Assembly: GCA_037130755.1 (NCBI GenBank)
Contig: JBAXSI010000038.1
Location: 1 to 27,026, forward strand
Length of the DNA: 27,026 bases
Direction: 5' to 3'
Source of the DNA: UBA10649 sp037130755
Lineage (GTDB): Bacteria; Actinomycetota; Actinomycetes; S36-B12
Numbering within the stretch: position 1 is the first letter of the stretch; the number at the start of each line of letters is the position of its first letter. The position numbers and the translations under genes are program-made. The notes beneath the pieces were generated by a model. It saw only the letters and a program-made list of their open reading frames with translations, searched no databases and was not told the DNA's origin. Shown here one piece after another: positions 14,970 to 22,870 of this stretch.

Positions 14970-16256
14970 GTGAGCAAAGTGTTCGCGACCCGAACGGTCG
15001 CCTTGGGAGCGCTGGCGGCGATGACGCTCGCCACCGCTGCGCCGGCAGGAGCCGCCGCTCGCGCAGCGGATCCGGGAGTCACCTCGAACCAGATCGTGAT
15101 CGGCACCACGACTCCTCTCACCGGTCCGGCATCCCCGGGCTACAAGGATGTCGCGCCCGCTGCTCAGGCGTACTTCAACTACGTCAACGCCAACGGCGGA
15201 ATCAACGGCCGCAAGATCAAGTACGTGGTTTACGACGACCAGTACAACCCCGCGAAGACCAAGAGCGCGACGAACCAGCTGATCCTGCGCGATAAGGCCT
15301 TTGCCATCTTCGGCGCGCTGGGCACGCCGACTCACTCCGCAGTGGTCGCCGACATCAACCGTCGCGGCATTCCGGACGTGTTCGTCAACACTGGCGCGTC
15401 GAGCTTCGACAACCCGCGCAAGTACCCGACGACCTTCCCGTACTTCCCCTCATACGTGGTCGAGGCGAAGACGATGGGCTTCTACATCGCGAACGATCCC
15501 GCCCTGAACGCCAAGAAGAAGTGCCTCTTCTACCAAGATGGCGAGTTCGGTGAGAACGCCGCGGTGGGCTTCAACGCCGCAGGCACGAAGTTCGACACGA
15601 CCGTCTCGTACTTCTCCGGCCAGCAGGTTGCGCCCTTCACTGCGCAGGTCACCAAGATGAAGTCGGCCGGCTGCGAGCTCGTCGTGTTCTTCGGCGTCAC
15701 CTCCGCCACAGCCCAGCTGCTCGGCACTTCGGCCAAGGCAGCCTTCAAGCCCACCTGGATGATCACCTCGGTCGGATCCGACCCGTCGGTGCTCGGTGCC
15801 TCGTTGGGTGCGGCGACTGGTCCTCTCATGAACGGCATCTACGCGCCGAGCTTCCTCGTTCCGTTCCAGGACTCGGGCAACCCGTTCGTGTCGCAGATGA
15901 AGGTCATCGCCGACAAGAACGGCCTGCCGTGGAACTTCTACACGTACTACGGCATCAACACCGCGTACGTGCTCGCTCAGGCGCTCAAGGCCGCGGGGCC
16001 GAACCTCACGCGGGCCGGCCTGATCAACGCCCTGCAGACGAAGGCCGCGACCTTCAGGTCAGCCGCGATAGTGCCGCTGGTCATCAGCGCCCGCACCCAT
16101 CAAGGGCTTCAGGGCTACTACATGGGCCAGTACAACGGCTCGGGTCAACTGGTTCGCCTGACGCCCTACGTCATCACGGCCACCAGCGCTCCGACCGGTG
16201 CGGCCAAGCAGACGACGTACCGGCCGCTCGCCCCCACTCCCAAGCTGCTTCCGTAG
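14970..16256 (+). CDS. livK: Periplasmic-binding-protein-like substrate-binding subunit LivK
   Basis: Solute receptor of the importer, type I periplasmic-binding fold (Peripla_BP_6). It starts MSKVFATRTVALGALAAM, a signal peptide with a hydrophobic core and Ala-rich cleavage region (APAGAAARA); no lipobox Cys is present, so it looks like a secreted rather than lipid-anchored receptor. The mature part begins ITSNQ-like VTSNQIVIGTTTPLTGPASP, followed by YFNYVNANGGINGRKIKYVVYDD, the typical first lobe, and ends with the ARTHQGLQGYYMGQYNG segment. At 428 residues it is normal for HAAT receptors. GTG 14970 has the ribosome site GGGGAGGAAAG; an upstream GTG at 14940 would precede the site. It is 12 nt before the hydrolase gene. 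Confidence 0.92.
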   Translation: MSKVFATRTVALGALAAMTLATAAPAGAAARAADPGVTSNQIVIGTTTPLTGPASPGYKDVAPAAQAYFNYVNANGGINGRKIKYVVYDDQYNPAKTKSATNQLILRDKAFAIFGALGTPTHSAVVADINRRGIPDVFVNTGASSFDNPRKYPTTFPYFPSYVVEAKTMGFYIANDPALNAKKKCLFYQDGEFGENAAVGFNAAGTKFDTTVSYFSGQQVAPFTAQVTKMKSAGCELVVFFGVTSATAQLLGTSAKAAFKPTWMITSVGSDPSVLGASLGAATGPLMNGIYAPSFLVPFQDSGNPFVSQMKVIADKNGLPWNFYTYYGINTAYVLAQALKAAGPNLTRAGLINALQTKAATFRSAAIVPLVISARTHQGLQGYYMGQYNGSGQLVRLTPYVITATSAPTGAAKQTTYRPLAPTPKLLP

Positions 16257-16268
16257 AAGAGGACGGAC

Positions 16269-18089
16269 ATGACTATCTCCCGAACCCGCCGCCTGATCGC
16301 GGCAATCGCCTCTGCGGGGCTGCTGCTCCTGGCGGTACCGACCGCATCGACGGTCAGTGCGGCCACGACGGCCTGTGCTCCAGGGGCAACATGCAACGGT
16401 GCGCTCGCCGGCAAGCTGGGCGCCGCACCGTTCCAGATCCAGATGCCGGCGAAGTTCAACGGCACCGTGCTGCTCTACTCGCACGGCTACCGGTTCTCCG
16501 GCCCGATCCCGGCGGCGTTCGCCGGACCCACGGCACTTGGCCTCACCAAGAATCCTTTCTACGGCCCGGTGAGCGTGCCGGCATTCGCCGCAGGTTTCGG
16601 GTCGGACGTCGCCTTCCAGTCCAACAACAACCCTGAAGTCGCGACCGACCCGTTCTCAGCGCAGGCGCTTCTCGCACAGGGCTTCGCCCTCGCTGGCTCG
16701 GGCTACGCCCGACAGGGCTGGGCGGTAGCTGAGGGCGTCGAGGCTAACGAGAACCTCATCACCTACATCAACGGCGGCGGCATCAAGGGCGCCAAGCGGA
16801 TGATGCTCTGGGGCCCGTCGCTGGGCGGCATCATCAGCCAGACAGTTGCCGAGCGGAACCCTTACCGCGTTGCAGCGGTCATGCCCGTCTGCGGGGCCGT
16901 CACCGGTCCCGAGCAGGTCTTCAGCGGTGAGATGTCGCTGATCTACACCTGGAAGACGCTCATCGCGCCGACGCTCAAGGGTGCCAACTACACCGCGGGC
17001 GCCGCCGGGTACGGGGAGGCGCTGACCGACCTGGGCACCGTCTTCACGATCCTCGGCAAGGTCGGTGCGGGCGCGCTGTCCGTATCGCCGGTCGGCTACC
17101 CCATCGCGCAGGCCAACCTGCTGGCGGGCCTCGTGGCCGGTCTTCCGACGAAGTCGTCCGTCTACGACGGTCAGACCGTCAACCCGGCCTTCGGCACGCT
17201 GGGTACGGCGGCGGCTCTTGCCGGTGGCTACCAGCCCGCCTCGGCTGGCGCCAGCTCGGCGGCGGCAATGCTGCAGAACGTCGGCACGGCAGCGGCTCTG
17301 GGCATCCTTGGTCGCTACGACCTCGAGCAGCGGGCCCGCCTGATCGCCAGCATCCCGGCGACGGAGTCGGCGAACTTCAGCGACAACGTCGGCGTCTCGT
17401 ACAACCGCCTGCTCTCACCTGAGCAGCGCGGTGAGTTCGGCGACACGCTGAACTCGACGAGTGTGATGCCGAACGCGCTGAACGCCATGATTGCCGCGCT
17501 CGATGCGAGCCGGTTCAACGCGGCGGCTCGCTTCCCGGCGAATCCGAAGGCGATCGCTGCCGTTCGGGCAATCCCTGCTCCTAGGGGTGCTTACGGCGTG
17601 CCGACTGTCCTGATGTCGACCACCTACGACCCGGCCGTCCCGGCCGGCAACACCGGCTGGCTGCACGATCGCCTGCTGGCGTCGTACAACAAGGGGCCGG
17701 TCTCCGGGCCGTTCAAGGTCCTCACGTACTACACGGTTCCGCCGGCGGACGGCTGGACGCAGTTCGACGCGGGCGCCAAGGGGCCCAACTCGGCGGCGTC
17801 GGTCGTGGCGATGGGCGGCAGCGGCGTCGGCCACTGCCAGTTCACTCCTCGTCAGCTTGAAGGTGCCGTCCTGGCGTGGCTGGCTATCGCACGGGTGCAG
17901 AACGGAACGCAGATCAAGGCGATCAACCGCCAGATGTGGCAGGTCGTGGGAGTCAACGGTGACGGCGGCTTCCAGCCGGATCCGCTGAAGCGCCCCGGCC
18001 TCCTGTCCAAGGCGCAGGCCGTTGCCGATGTGCTGTTCCCGGCGTCGCCGACGAGGTCCGCGACCTCCTCGGCAGGGACACCCCGCTAG
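16269..18089 (+). CDS. Secreted alpha/beta-hydrolase, serine nucleophile
   Basis: The 606-residue protein has a Sec signal peptide (MTISRTRRLIAAIASAG, hydrophobic core, cleavage near VSA at 29-31), then an alpha/beta-hydrolase fold. VLLYSHGY (67-74) fits the oxyanion-hole strand, GPSLGG holds the nucleophile Ser184, Asp454 in YDPAVPAGN is a likely acid residue, and His522 in GVGHCQF completes the triad. Between Ser and Asp there is an unusually long Ala/Gly-rich region (about 210-440), probably a cap domain. No membrane anchor or cell-wall sorting motif is seen. The substrate is unknown; esters, amides or a polymer are possible. Only 12 nt separate it from livK, which suggests it supplies the substrate of the Liv-type importer. 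AGAGGA lies upstream of ATG 16269. Confidence 0.78.
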   Translation: MTISRTRRLIAAIASAGLLLLAVPTASTVSAATTACAPGATCNGALAGKLGAAPFQIQMPAKFNGTVLLYSHGYRFSGPIPAAFAGPTALGLTKNPFYGPVSVPAFAAGFGSDVAFQSNNNPEVATDPFSAQALLAQGFALAGSGYARQGWAVAEGVEANENLITYINGGGIKGAKRMMLWGPSLGGIISQTVAERNPYRVAAVMPVCGAVTGPEQVFSGEMSLIYTWKTLIAPTLKGANYTAGAAGYGEALTDLGTVFTILGKVGAGALSVSPVGYPIAQANLLAGLVAGLPTKSSVYDGQTVNPAFGTLGTAAALAGGYQPASAGASSAAAMLQNVGTAAALGILGRYDLEQRARLIASIPATESANFSDNVGVSYNRLLSPEQRGEFGDTLNSTSVMPNALNAMIAALDASRFNAAARFPANPKAIAAVRAIPAPRGAYGVPTVLMSTTYDPAVPAGNTGWLHDRLLASYNKGPVSGPFKVLTYYTVPPADGWTQFDAGAKGPNSAASVVAMGGSGVGHCQFTPRQLEGAVLAWLAIARVQNGTQIKAINRQMWQVVGVNGDGGFQPDPLKRPGLLSKAQAVADVLFPASPTRSATSSAGTPR

Positions 18090-18100
18090 GCACGACAACA

Positions 18101-18134
18101 CCTGGGGGCCGGCGAGTGATCGCCGGCCCCCAGG
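18101..18134 (+). terminator. Hairpin terminator after the hydrolase gene
   Basis: CCTGGGGGCCGGCGA and its exact complement flank a GTGA loop, a 15-bp stem closed by a GNRA-type tetraloop, 12 nt after the stop codon. No T-tract follows. Confidence 0.85.
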
Positions 18135-18161
18135 CATGTCCGGGTCGATCCCGGGGGCGAT

Positions 18162-18191
18162 TTGGCCTCGTGCGGACCGACCCCGTACTCT
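18162..18191 (+). promoter_or_regulatory. Candidate promoter for the rplJL unit
   Basis: TTGGCC (18162-18167) and TACTCT (18186-18191) with an 18-nt spacer. The predicted start near 18198 falls at the 5' end of the L10 leader, which supports it. Confidence 0.5.
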
Positions 18192-18195
18192 TTGG

Positions 18196-18276
18196 CCTAC
18201 CGAAGACCGCTGGTCGCCGGCAGCAGGCAACTGCTTCCGGTCGAAGGTCCCGTGAATGCGGGCGGCCCGCGTAGGT
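18196..18276 (+). ncRNA. Ribosomal L10 leader (cis-regulatory RNA)
   Basis: The region has the hallmarks of the L10 leader that binds the L10(L12)4 complex for autoregulation of rplJL: CCTACCGAAGACCGCTGGTC at the 5' side, a GCAG/CTGC arm, GGTCGAAGGTCCCGTGAATG, and GCGGGCGGCCCGC followed by GTAGGTGA. CCTAC (18196-18200) pairs with GTAGG (18271-18275) to close the structure. It lies 92 nt before rplJ. Edges are set by that closing stem. Confidence 0.85.
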
Positions 18277-18287
18277 GAACTGGACCG

Positions 18288-18305
18288 GACACGCGAAAGC
18301 GTGTC
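18288..18305 (+). other. GAAA-tetraloop hairpin downstream of the L10 leader
   Basis: GACACGC-GAAA-GCGTGTC is a 7-bp perfect stem with a stable GNRA tetraloop, between the L10 leader and the next hairpin. Confidence 0.6.
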
Positions 18306-18307
18306 GT

Positions 18308-18345
18308 CGCCCCGTGCGCCTGCGCCGGGGCGTTCTCGTTTTCTC
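18308..18345 (+). terminator. Attenuator-like hairpin with T-rich tail before rplJ
   Basis: CGCCCCG (18308-18314) pairs with CGGGGCG (18326-18332), with inner pairs GCG/CGC, and is followed by TTCTCGTTTTCTC. This is the only hairpin in the window with a T-rich tail. Its place between the L10 leader and rplJ suits premature termination when the leader is bound. Confidence 0.65.
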
Positions 18346-18367
18346 GGGGCCCCATGAAAGGAGCCCC

Positions 18368-19075
18368 ATGGCACGGCCGAACAAGGCGAATACCGTCGCC
18401 GAGCTCGCCGACCACTTCCGCGAGTCCAACGCGGCAGTGCTCACCGAGTACCGGGGTCTGACCGTCGCGCAGCTGAAGACGCTGCGTCGCTCGCTCGGAT
18501 CCACGGTTACCTATGCGGTCGTCAAGAACACCTTGACGAAGATCGCAGCGAAGGAAGCCGGCGTTGCCGGTGTCGATGACCTGCTTGCCGGCCCGAGCGC
18601 AATCGCGTTCGTCAAGGGCGATGCCGTTGACGCGGCCAAGGTCATCAAGGCCTTCGCCAAGGAGAACCCGAACCTGGTCATCAAGGGCGGGTACATGGAT
18701 GGCAAGGCGCTCTCTGCGTCGGACATCCAGAAGATCGCCGACCTGGAGTCGCGTGAGGTCCTGCTCTCGAAGCTGGCCGGCGCGATGAAGGCCAAGCAGT
18801 CGCAGGCAGCAGCGCTGTTCGCGGCCCCGCTGGCCAAGACTGCTCGCGCCCTGGGCGCGCTGCAGACCAAGCTCGAGTCGGATCCGTCGGCGGCAGCAGC
18901 CGCCGCGCCGGCCGTGGAGGAGGTGGCCGAGGCGACTGCCGAGGCCGTCGAGACCGCAGAACCGCAGGAGGCCGCTGCTCCGGCAGAGGCGACCGAAGAG
19001 GCCGCTGCCACCGCAGAGGCCGTCACCGAAGCCGAGACGCCCGCCGAGGCAGTCGAGGAAACAACCGAGGGCTGA
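18368..19075 (+). CDS. rplJ: Large ribosomal subunit protein uL10
   Basis: Ribosomal protein L10 anchors L12 dimers to the L11 region of the 50S stalk and, as the L10-L12 complex, controls its own mRNA through the leader upstream. Residues 1-175 are the usual L10: ARPNKANTVAELADHFRES, LTEYRGLTVAQLKTLRR, VVKNTLTKIAA, and the C-terminal helices that bind L12. Residues from about 178 form a tail of about 58 residues, nearly all Ala, Glu, Thr, Pro and Val, ending EAVEETTEG. The total of 235 residues is clearly longer than the 165-190 usual for the family. ATG 18368 has AAAGGAG (18357-18363) just upstream; a longer upstream frame has no family support. Confidence 0.96.
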   Translation: MARPNKANTVAELADHFRESNAAVLTEYRGLTVAQLKTLRRSLGSTVTYAVVKNTLTKIAAKEAGVAGVDDLLAGPSAIAFVKGDAVDAAKVIKAFAKENPNLVIKGGYMDGKALSASDIQKIADLESREVLLSKLAGAMKAKQSQAAALFAAPLAKTARALGALQTKLESDPSAAAAAAPAVEEVAEATAEAVETAEPQEAAAPAEATEEAAATAEAVTEAETPAEAVEETTEG

Positions 19076-19119
19076 GGCCCACCCGGCCCTCGGCCGGAGT
19101 TACCTGAAAGGACGCCACC

Positions 19120-19509
19120 ATGGCGAAGTTGAGCACCGATGAGCTTCTCGACGCGTTCAAGGAAATGACGCTGCTTGAGCTCTCCGAGTTCGTGAAGCAG
19201 TTCGAGGAGACGTTCGACGTCACCGCGGCCGCCCCGGTTGCCGTGGCTGCCGCTGCCCCCGCGGGCGGCGCTGGCGGCGGCGAAGCCGCTGCCGAGCAGG
19301 ACGAGTTCGATGTCGTCCTCGAGGCCGCTGGCGACAACAAGATCCCCGTGATCAAGGAGGTGCGCGCGCTCACCAACCTCGGCCTGAAGGAGGCCAAGGA
19401 CCTGGTCGAGGCAGCTCCCAAGGCGGTCTTGGAGAAGGTCAACAAGGAGACCGCAGAGAAGGCCAAGGAGGCCCTCGAGGGCGCCGGCGCCAAGGTCTCC
19501 CTCAAGTAG
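19120..19509 (+). CDS. rplL: Large ribosomal subunit protein bL12 (L7/L12)
   Basis: Protein L12 forms the dimers on the stalk that recruit translation factors. At 129 residues, it has the N-terminal dimerisation helices (LSTDELLDAFKEMTLLELS), an Ala/Gly hinge (about 36-55), and the C-terminal factor-binding domain EFDVVLEAAGDNKIPVIK through ALTNLGLKEAKDLVE. All parts are normal for actinobacteria. GAAAGGA lies 8 nt before the ATG. It follows rplJ after 44 nt and is closed by the hairpin at 19523-19556. Confidence 0.98.
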   Translation: MAKLSTDELLDAFKEMTLLELSEFVKQFEETFDVTAAAPVAVAAAAPAGGAGGGEAAAEQDEFDVVLEAAGDNKIPVIKEVRALTNLGLKEAKDLVEAAPKAVLEKVNKETAEKAKEALEGAGAKVSLK

Positions 19510-19522
19510 TACAAACGGCATC

Positions 19523-19556
19523 AGAAGGGGCGGTCCCGCATGGGACCGCCCCTTCT
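19523..19556 (+). terminator. Terminator after rplL
   Basis: AGAAGGGGCGGTCCC and its exact complement flank a GCAT loop (15-bp stem), followed by TGCTTTCCC. It starts 14 nt after the rplL stop and separates rplL from the HD-GYP gene. Confidence 0.88.
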
Positions 19557-19634
19557 TGCTTTCCCGAATGGCCTCTCAGCCGGCTTCAGGCGCGCCGCGC
19601 TGAGATGATTGAGTGCACCCGGGGGGTGGTCCAC

Positions 19635-20753
19635 ATGGAACTCGACTTCAATGCCGCGTCGTACACCACGTTGAGTGCGCGACTGCAGAGCCTGCACGAC
19701 ATGCTCCTTCTCGTTCACCCCGACATCGAGCGGGTCGCGTGCGCGTTGTACGACCCCACTGACGACCTGCTCAAGACGTTCATCAACTCAACGCGCAATG
19801 GTGAGGCGATCCGGTCCTACCAGTACAAGTTGCGTGACAGCGAGTCGTTGAGCTACCTGGCCCGCACGCGCGAGCTGCGGCACATGACCGACATCCAGCA
19901 CACGCTGCTCCCCTCCAGTGCGCACTCCGAATACGTGCTGCGTGAAGGCTACGAGTCGTCCTTCACCGTCCCGATGCAGCATCAGGGCGACTTCCTGGGC
20001 TTCATCTTCTTCGACTCGCGTCAGCTCGACACGTTCGCCCCCGAGGTGCGTCGCGAACTGCTCCTCTACGCCAACCTGCTCACGATGGCGATCGCCAACG
20101 AGCTGATCGCCGTCCGCGCCATCGTGGGGAGCATGCAGATCGCGCGGGAGTTCACCGAGTTGCGCGACCTCGAGACGGGTGCCCACCTGCAGCGGATGTC
20201 GCGCTACTCGCGCCTCGTCGCCAGGATGGTCGCGCCGGCAGCGGACCGGCCCGACGAGTTCGTCGAGCATGTCTTCTTGTACTCGCCGCTGCACGACATC
20301 GGCAAGATCGGGATCCCCGATGCGATCCTCCTCAAGCCGGGCCCCCTCACCGAGGAGGAGTGGGTGATCATGAGGGCGCACACGACGAAGGGCCGCGAGA
20401 TGGTCGACCGCATCTCCGTCGACCTGCACATCGACTACCTGCCCGATCAGCCGGTGCTCAAGAACATCGTCGAACTTCACCACGAGGCTCTGGATGGCAG
20501 TGGCTACCCGCACGGGTTGATCGGCGCTGAGGTCCCGCTGGAGGCCCGCATCGTGTCCATCGCGGACATCTTCGACGCGCTCACCAGCGCCAGGCCCTAC
20601 AAGGAGCCGTGGTCGACGGCGCGGGCCATCGATGAACTGCGGCACATGGTCGACCTCGGGCGAATCGACGGTGACTGCGTCGAGGCGCTGGCCGAGAACT
20701 TGGACGAGGTCGAGGACATCAGCACCCGCCTCGGGGATCCGGTGCGCGTCTGA
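19635..20753 (+). CDS. GAF/HD-GYP domain c-di-GMP phosphodiesterase
   Basis: The 372-residue cytosolic protein has an N-terminal GAF-like sensor (about 20-155; VACALYDPTDD, SSFTVPMQHQGDFLGFIFFD) and a C-terminal HD-GYP domain. The metal-dependent core is complete: HLQRMSRYSRLVARM, HDIGKIGIPD (His220/Asp221), MRAHTTKG, HHEALDGSGYPHGL (His282/His283, GYP at 290-292) and ADIFDALTSARPYK. This family hydrolyses cyclic di-GMP to pGpG or GMP. There is no membrane segment; the sensor ligand is unknown. ATG 19635 is chosen as the first codon with a G-rich site (GGGGGGTGG) 5 nt upstream; an ATG at 19605 would add ten residues without family support. Its stop is 9 nt from the stop of the converging MFS gene. 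No partner diguanylate cyclase is in the window. Confidence 0.9.
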   Translation: MELDFNAASYTTLSARLQSLHDMLLLVHPDIERVACALYDPTDDLLKTFINSTRNGEAIRSYQYKLRDSESLSYLARTRELRHMTDIQHTLLPSSAHSEYVLREGYESSFTVPMQHQGDFLGFIFFDSRQLDTFAPEVRRELLLYANLLTMAIANELIAVRAIVGSMQIAREFTELRDLETGAHLQRMSRYSRLVARMVAPAADRPDEFVEHVFLYSPLHDIGKIGIPDAILLKPGPLTEEEWVIMRAHTTKGREMVDRISVDLHIDYLPDQPVLKNIVELHHEALDGSGYPHGLIGAEVPLEARIVSIADIFDALTSARPYKEPWSTARAIDELRHMVDLGRIDGDCVEALAENLDEVEDISTRLGDPVRV

Positions 20754-20762
20754 CGCGAGCGG

Positions 20763-22382
20763 CTACTCCACCAGCATCGGCGGATGCTCGGAGTCCTTGT
20801 CGCTGCGCAGGTGCAGGTCCTTCAGCATCAGGGCGAACACGAACCCGACCACGAGAATCGGCACGGCGGTCAGGAACACCGAGCTCAGCGCGGCGGTGAA
20901 CGCGTCGAGCACCATGGGCTTGATCGTGGCGGGCAGTGACGAGATCTTCGACATTGCACTTGTCATGTCCGAGATCTGCGCGTTGCTCGCCGTCCCCGCA
21001 GGCAGGTGGGCGATGAGCTCCTGGGTCAGCCGCGACGTCATCACGGCGCCGAAGAGCGCAGTGCCGATCGTGCCGCCCACAGAGCGGAAGAAGGTCGAGC
21101 CGCTGGTCGCCACACCGACATCGCGCGGATTGACGGAGTTCTGGACCGCGATGATGAGGACCTGCATGACGTTTCCGATGCCGAGCCCGAGGATGAACAG
21201 GTAAAGCGCCAGTTGCCAGTACGGGGTATCGACCTGGATGGTCGACAGCAGGTACATGCCGATCGTGGCCAGGGCCATGCCGATGATCGGGAAGATCTTG
21301 TAGCGGCCGATCAGCGAGATCAGTCGCCCGGAGACGATCGAGGCGATGAGGAGACCCGCCATCATCGGCAGCAACTGCAGCCCTGCCTGTGTGGGCGATG
21401 ACCCTTGAACGACCTGGAGGAACAGCGGCATGAACACGATGGCGCCGAACATCGCAAGGCCGACGATGAAGCCGATGATGCTCGTCACGCGGAAGACCGG
21501 ATTCTTGAACAGCGCCATCGGCACGATGGGCTCCGGCACGCGTAGCTCCCGCAGGACGAAGCCGACGAGCAGCCCCAACGTCACGATCCCCATCCCGATG
21601 ATGGTGGGGGAGTTCCAGTCGTAGCGATTGCCGCCCCATTCGAAGATGAGCAGCAGCATGCTGACGCCTGCGACCAGCAGCACGGCACCGAAGTAGTCGA
21701 TCACGTGATTGACGCGCTTCTTCGGGACCTGCAGGACGGCGGTGATGACGGCGAAAGCGGCGATGCCGATCGGCAGGTTGATGTAGAAGATCCAGCGCCA
21801 GCTGAGGTTGTCGACGAAGAAGCCGCCGAGCAGGGGTCCGGCGATGCTCGCGATGGCGAACACGCCGCCGAAGAGTCCGGTGTACTTGCCTCGCTCGCGC
21901 GGAGGGATGATGTCGGCGATCACGGCCATCACGAGGACCATGAGCCCGCCGCCGCCCAGACCCTGGATGCCGCGGGTGACGATGAGCATCCCCATCGACT
22001 GCGACGCGCCCGCCAGCAGCGAGCCCACCAGGAAGATGACGATGGCCGCCTGCAGCATGATCTTTCGGCCGTAGAGGTCGGAGATCTTCCCCCAGATCGG
22101 TGTCGACGCGGTGGACGCGAGCAGGTACGCCGTCACGACCCACGACAACTGCCCGAGGCCGTTGAGGTCGCTCGTGATGCGGGGCAGCGCGGTGGACACG
22201 ATTGTCTGGTCGAGTGCGGCCAGGAACATCGTGAGCATGAGCGCGGCCATCGTCAGGCCGAGCCGCCCGCCGTGGATCAGGTCATGGTCGGGCGCGCCCT
22301 CGGCGATGAGCGTGCTCTCCGGATCGACGGTGTCGATCGGGTCAGGCTCGCTCGTGTGATCGGTTGCCCGGGCGTCGGTCAT
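20763..22382 (-). CDS. DHA2-family MFS drug/proton antiporter (EmrB/QacA type)
   Basis: The 539-residue membrane protein has the length and motifs of the 14-span DHA2 exporters. After a polar, acidic N-terminus come MFLAALDQTIVSTALPRI (motif D1), a motif A segment WGKISDLYGRK, RGIQGLGGGGLM (motif B) and GPLLGGFFVDNLSWRW (motif C, antiporter signature). Such pumps use the proton gradient to expel hydrophobic compounds, dyes or drugs; the substrate is unknown. The C-terminus has DLHLRSDKDSEHP. Its ATG overlaps the stop of the marR gene (ATGA), so the pair is an operon in which the regulator is translated first. Convergent with the HD-GYP gene, with no clear terminator in the 9-nt gap. Confidence 0.92.
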   Translation of the reverse strand: MTDARATDHTSEPDPIDTVDPESTLIAEGAPDHDLIHGGRLGLTMAALMLTMFLAALDQTIVSTALPRITSDLNGLGQLSWVVTAYLLASTASTPIWGKISDLYGRKIMLQAAIVIFLVGSLLAGASQSMGMLIVTRGIQGLGGGGLMVLVMAVIADIIPPRERGKYTGLFGGVFAIASIAGPLLGGFFVDNLSWRWIFYINLPIGIAAFAVITAVLQVPKKRVNHVIDYFGAVLLVAGVSMLLLIFEWGGNRYDWNSPTIIGMGIVTLGLLVGFVLRELRVPEPIVPMALFKNPVFRVTSIIGFIVGLAMFGAIVFMPLFLQVVQGSSPTQAGLQLLPMMAGLLIASIVSGRLISLIGRYKIFPIIGMALATIGMYLLSTIQVDTPYWQLALYLFILGLGIGNVMQVLIIAVQNSVNPRDVGVATSGSTFFRSVGGTIGTALFGAVMTSRLTQELIAHLPAGTASNAQISDMTSAMSKISSLPATIKPMVLDAFTAALSSVFLTAVPILVVGFVFALMLKDLHLRSDKDSEHPPMLVE

Positions 22383-22864
22383 GCGGTGGTCCTCTCCTGG
22401 GCGCGCAGTCCCTGCGTGAAGTCGTCGAGCAGTCGGGCGAAGGTCGCCACGTCGTCCGTGGGCCAGTCGGATGTGGCCGTCTCGAACTGGCGCACCCGTC
22501 CGGTCAGCCACTGGCGAGTCGCGGCGGTGCCCGCCTCGGTGGGCGTGAGCAGGTGGGACCGGCGGTCGTTCTCGTCGGGAGTTCGCTGGACCAGGCCGTC
22601 GTGCTCGAGGGTGGCCAGGTGCCGGCTGACCGTGGACTGGTCCAGGTGCAGTTCCTCGGCGAGGTCGCGGGATCGGACGGGCCGCCCGCCGCCCAGACGC
22701 ATGAGGATCGGCATGCCGCCCGATCCGTCGGCCGGGCTGCGCTTGATCGCCAGGATGAAGTCGAAAAGCGAGCCCATCAGGTCGGCGGTGGCGGGGGAAT
22801 CGGCGACCGAGGTCATGACGTCGCGGGCGGCAACCAGCCGCTCAGGGACATGTGCTTGCATCAT
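22379..22864 (-). CDS. MarR-family transcriptional regulator
   Basis: The 161-residue protein is a MarR-type winged-helix dimer. The HTH part is SRDLAEELHLDQSTVSRHLATLEHDGLV, followed by the wing RTPDENDRRSHLLTPTEAG and the C-terminal dimerisation helices. Members sit on a palindrome in their own promoter and leave it when a ligand binds; the gene-pair layout makes the co-transcribed MFS pump the likely target. ATG 22864 was chosen over upstream codons because a TATGTT -10-like box lies 6 nt before it and no ribosome site is seen, which fits a leaderless mRNA. A second ATG follows at once (22861). The palindrome at 22855-22869 spans both. A longer start (22888) adds eight residues with no family support. 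Confidence 0.9.
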   Translation of the reverse strand: MMQAHVPERLVAARDVMTSVADSPATADLMGSLFDFILAIKRSPADGSGGMPILMRLGGGRPVRSRDLAEELHLDQSTVSRHLATLEHDGLVQRTPDENDRRSHLLTPTEAGTAATRQWLTGRVRQFETATSDWPTDDVATFARLLDDFTQGLRAQERTTA

Positions 22865-22869
22865 GCAAG
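22855..22869. promoter_or_regulatory. Palindrome over the marR start codons, candidate MarR operator
   Basis: CTTGCATCATGCAAG has 7-base arms around one central C and covers the two ATG codons of marR. MarR operators are commonly inverted repeats of this size. It also abuts the TATGTT box (22871-22876, complementary strand). Confidence 0.6.
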
Positions 22870-22870
22870 T

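Noticed and set aside
18275..18367. Upstream extension of rplJ
   Set aside because: It crosses the L10 leader and attenuator hairpins; L10 family proteins start at ARPNK-type sequence.
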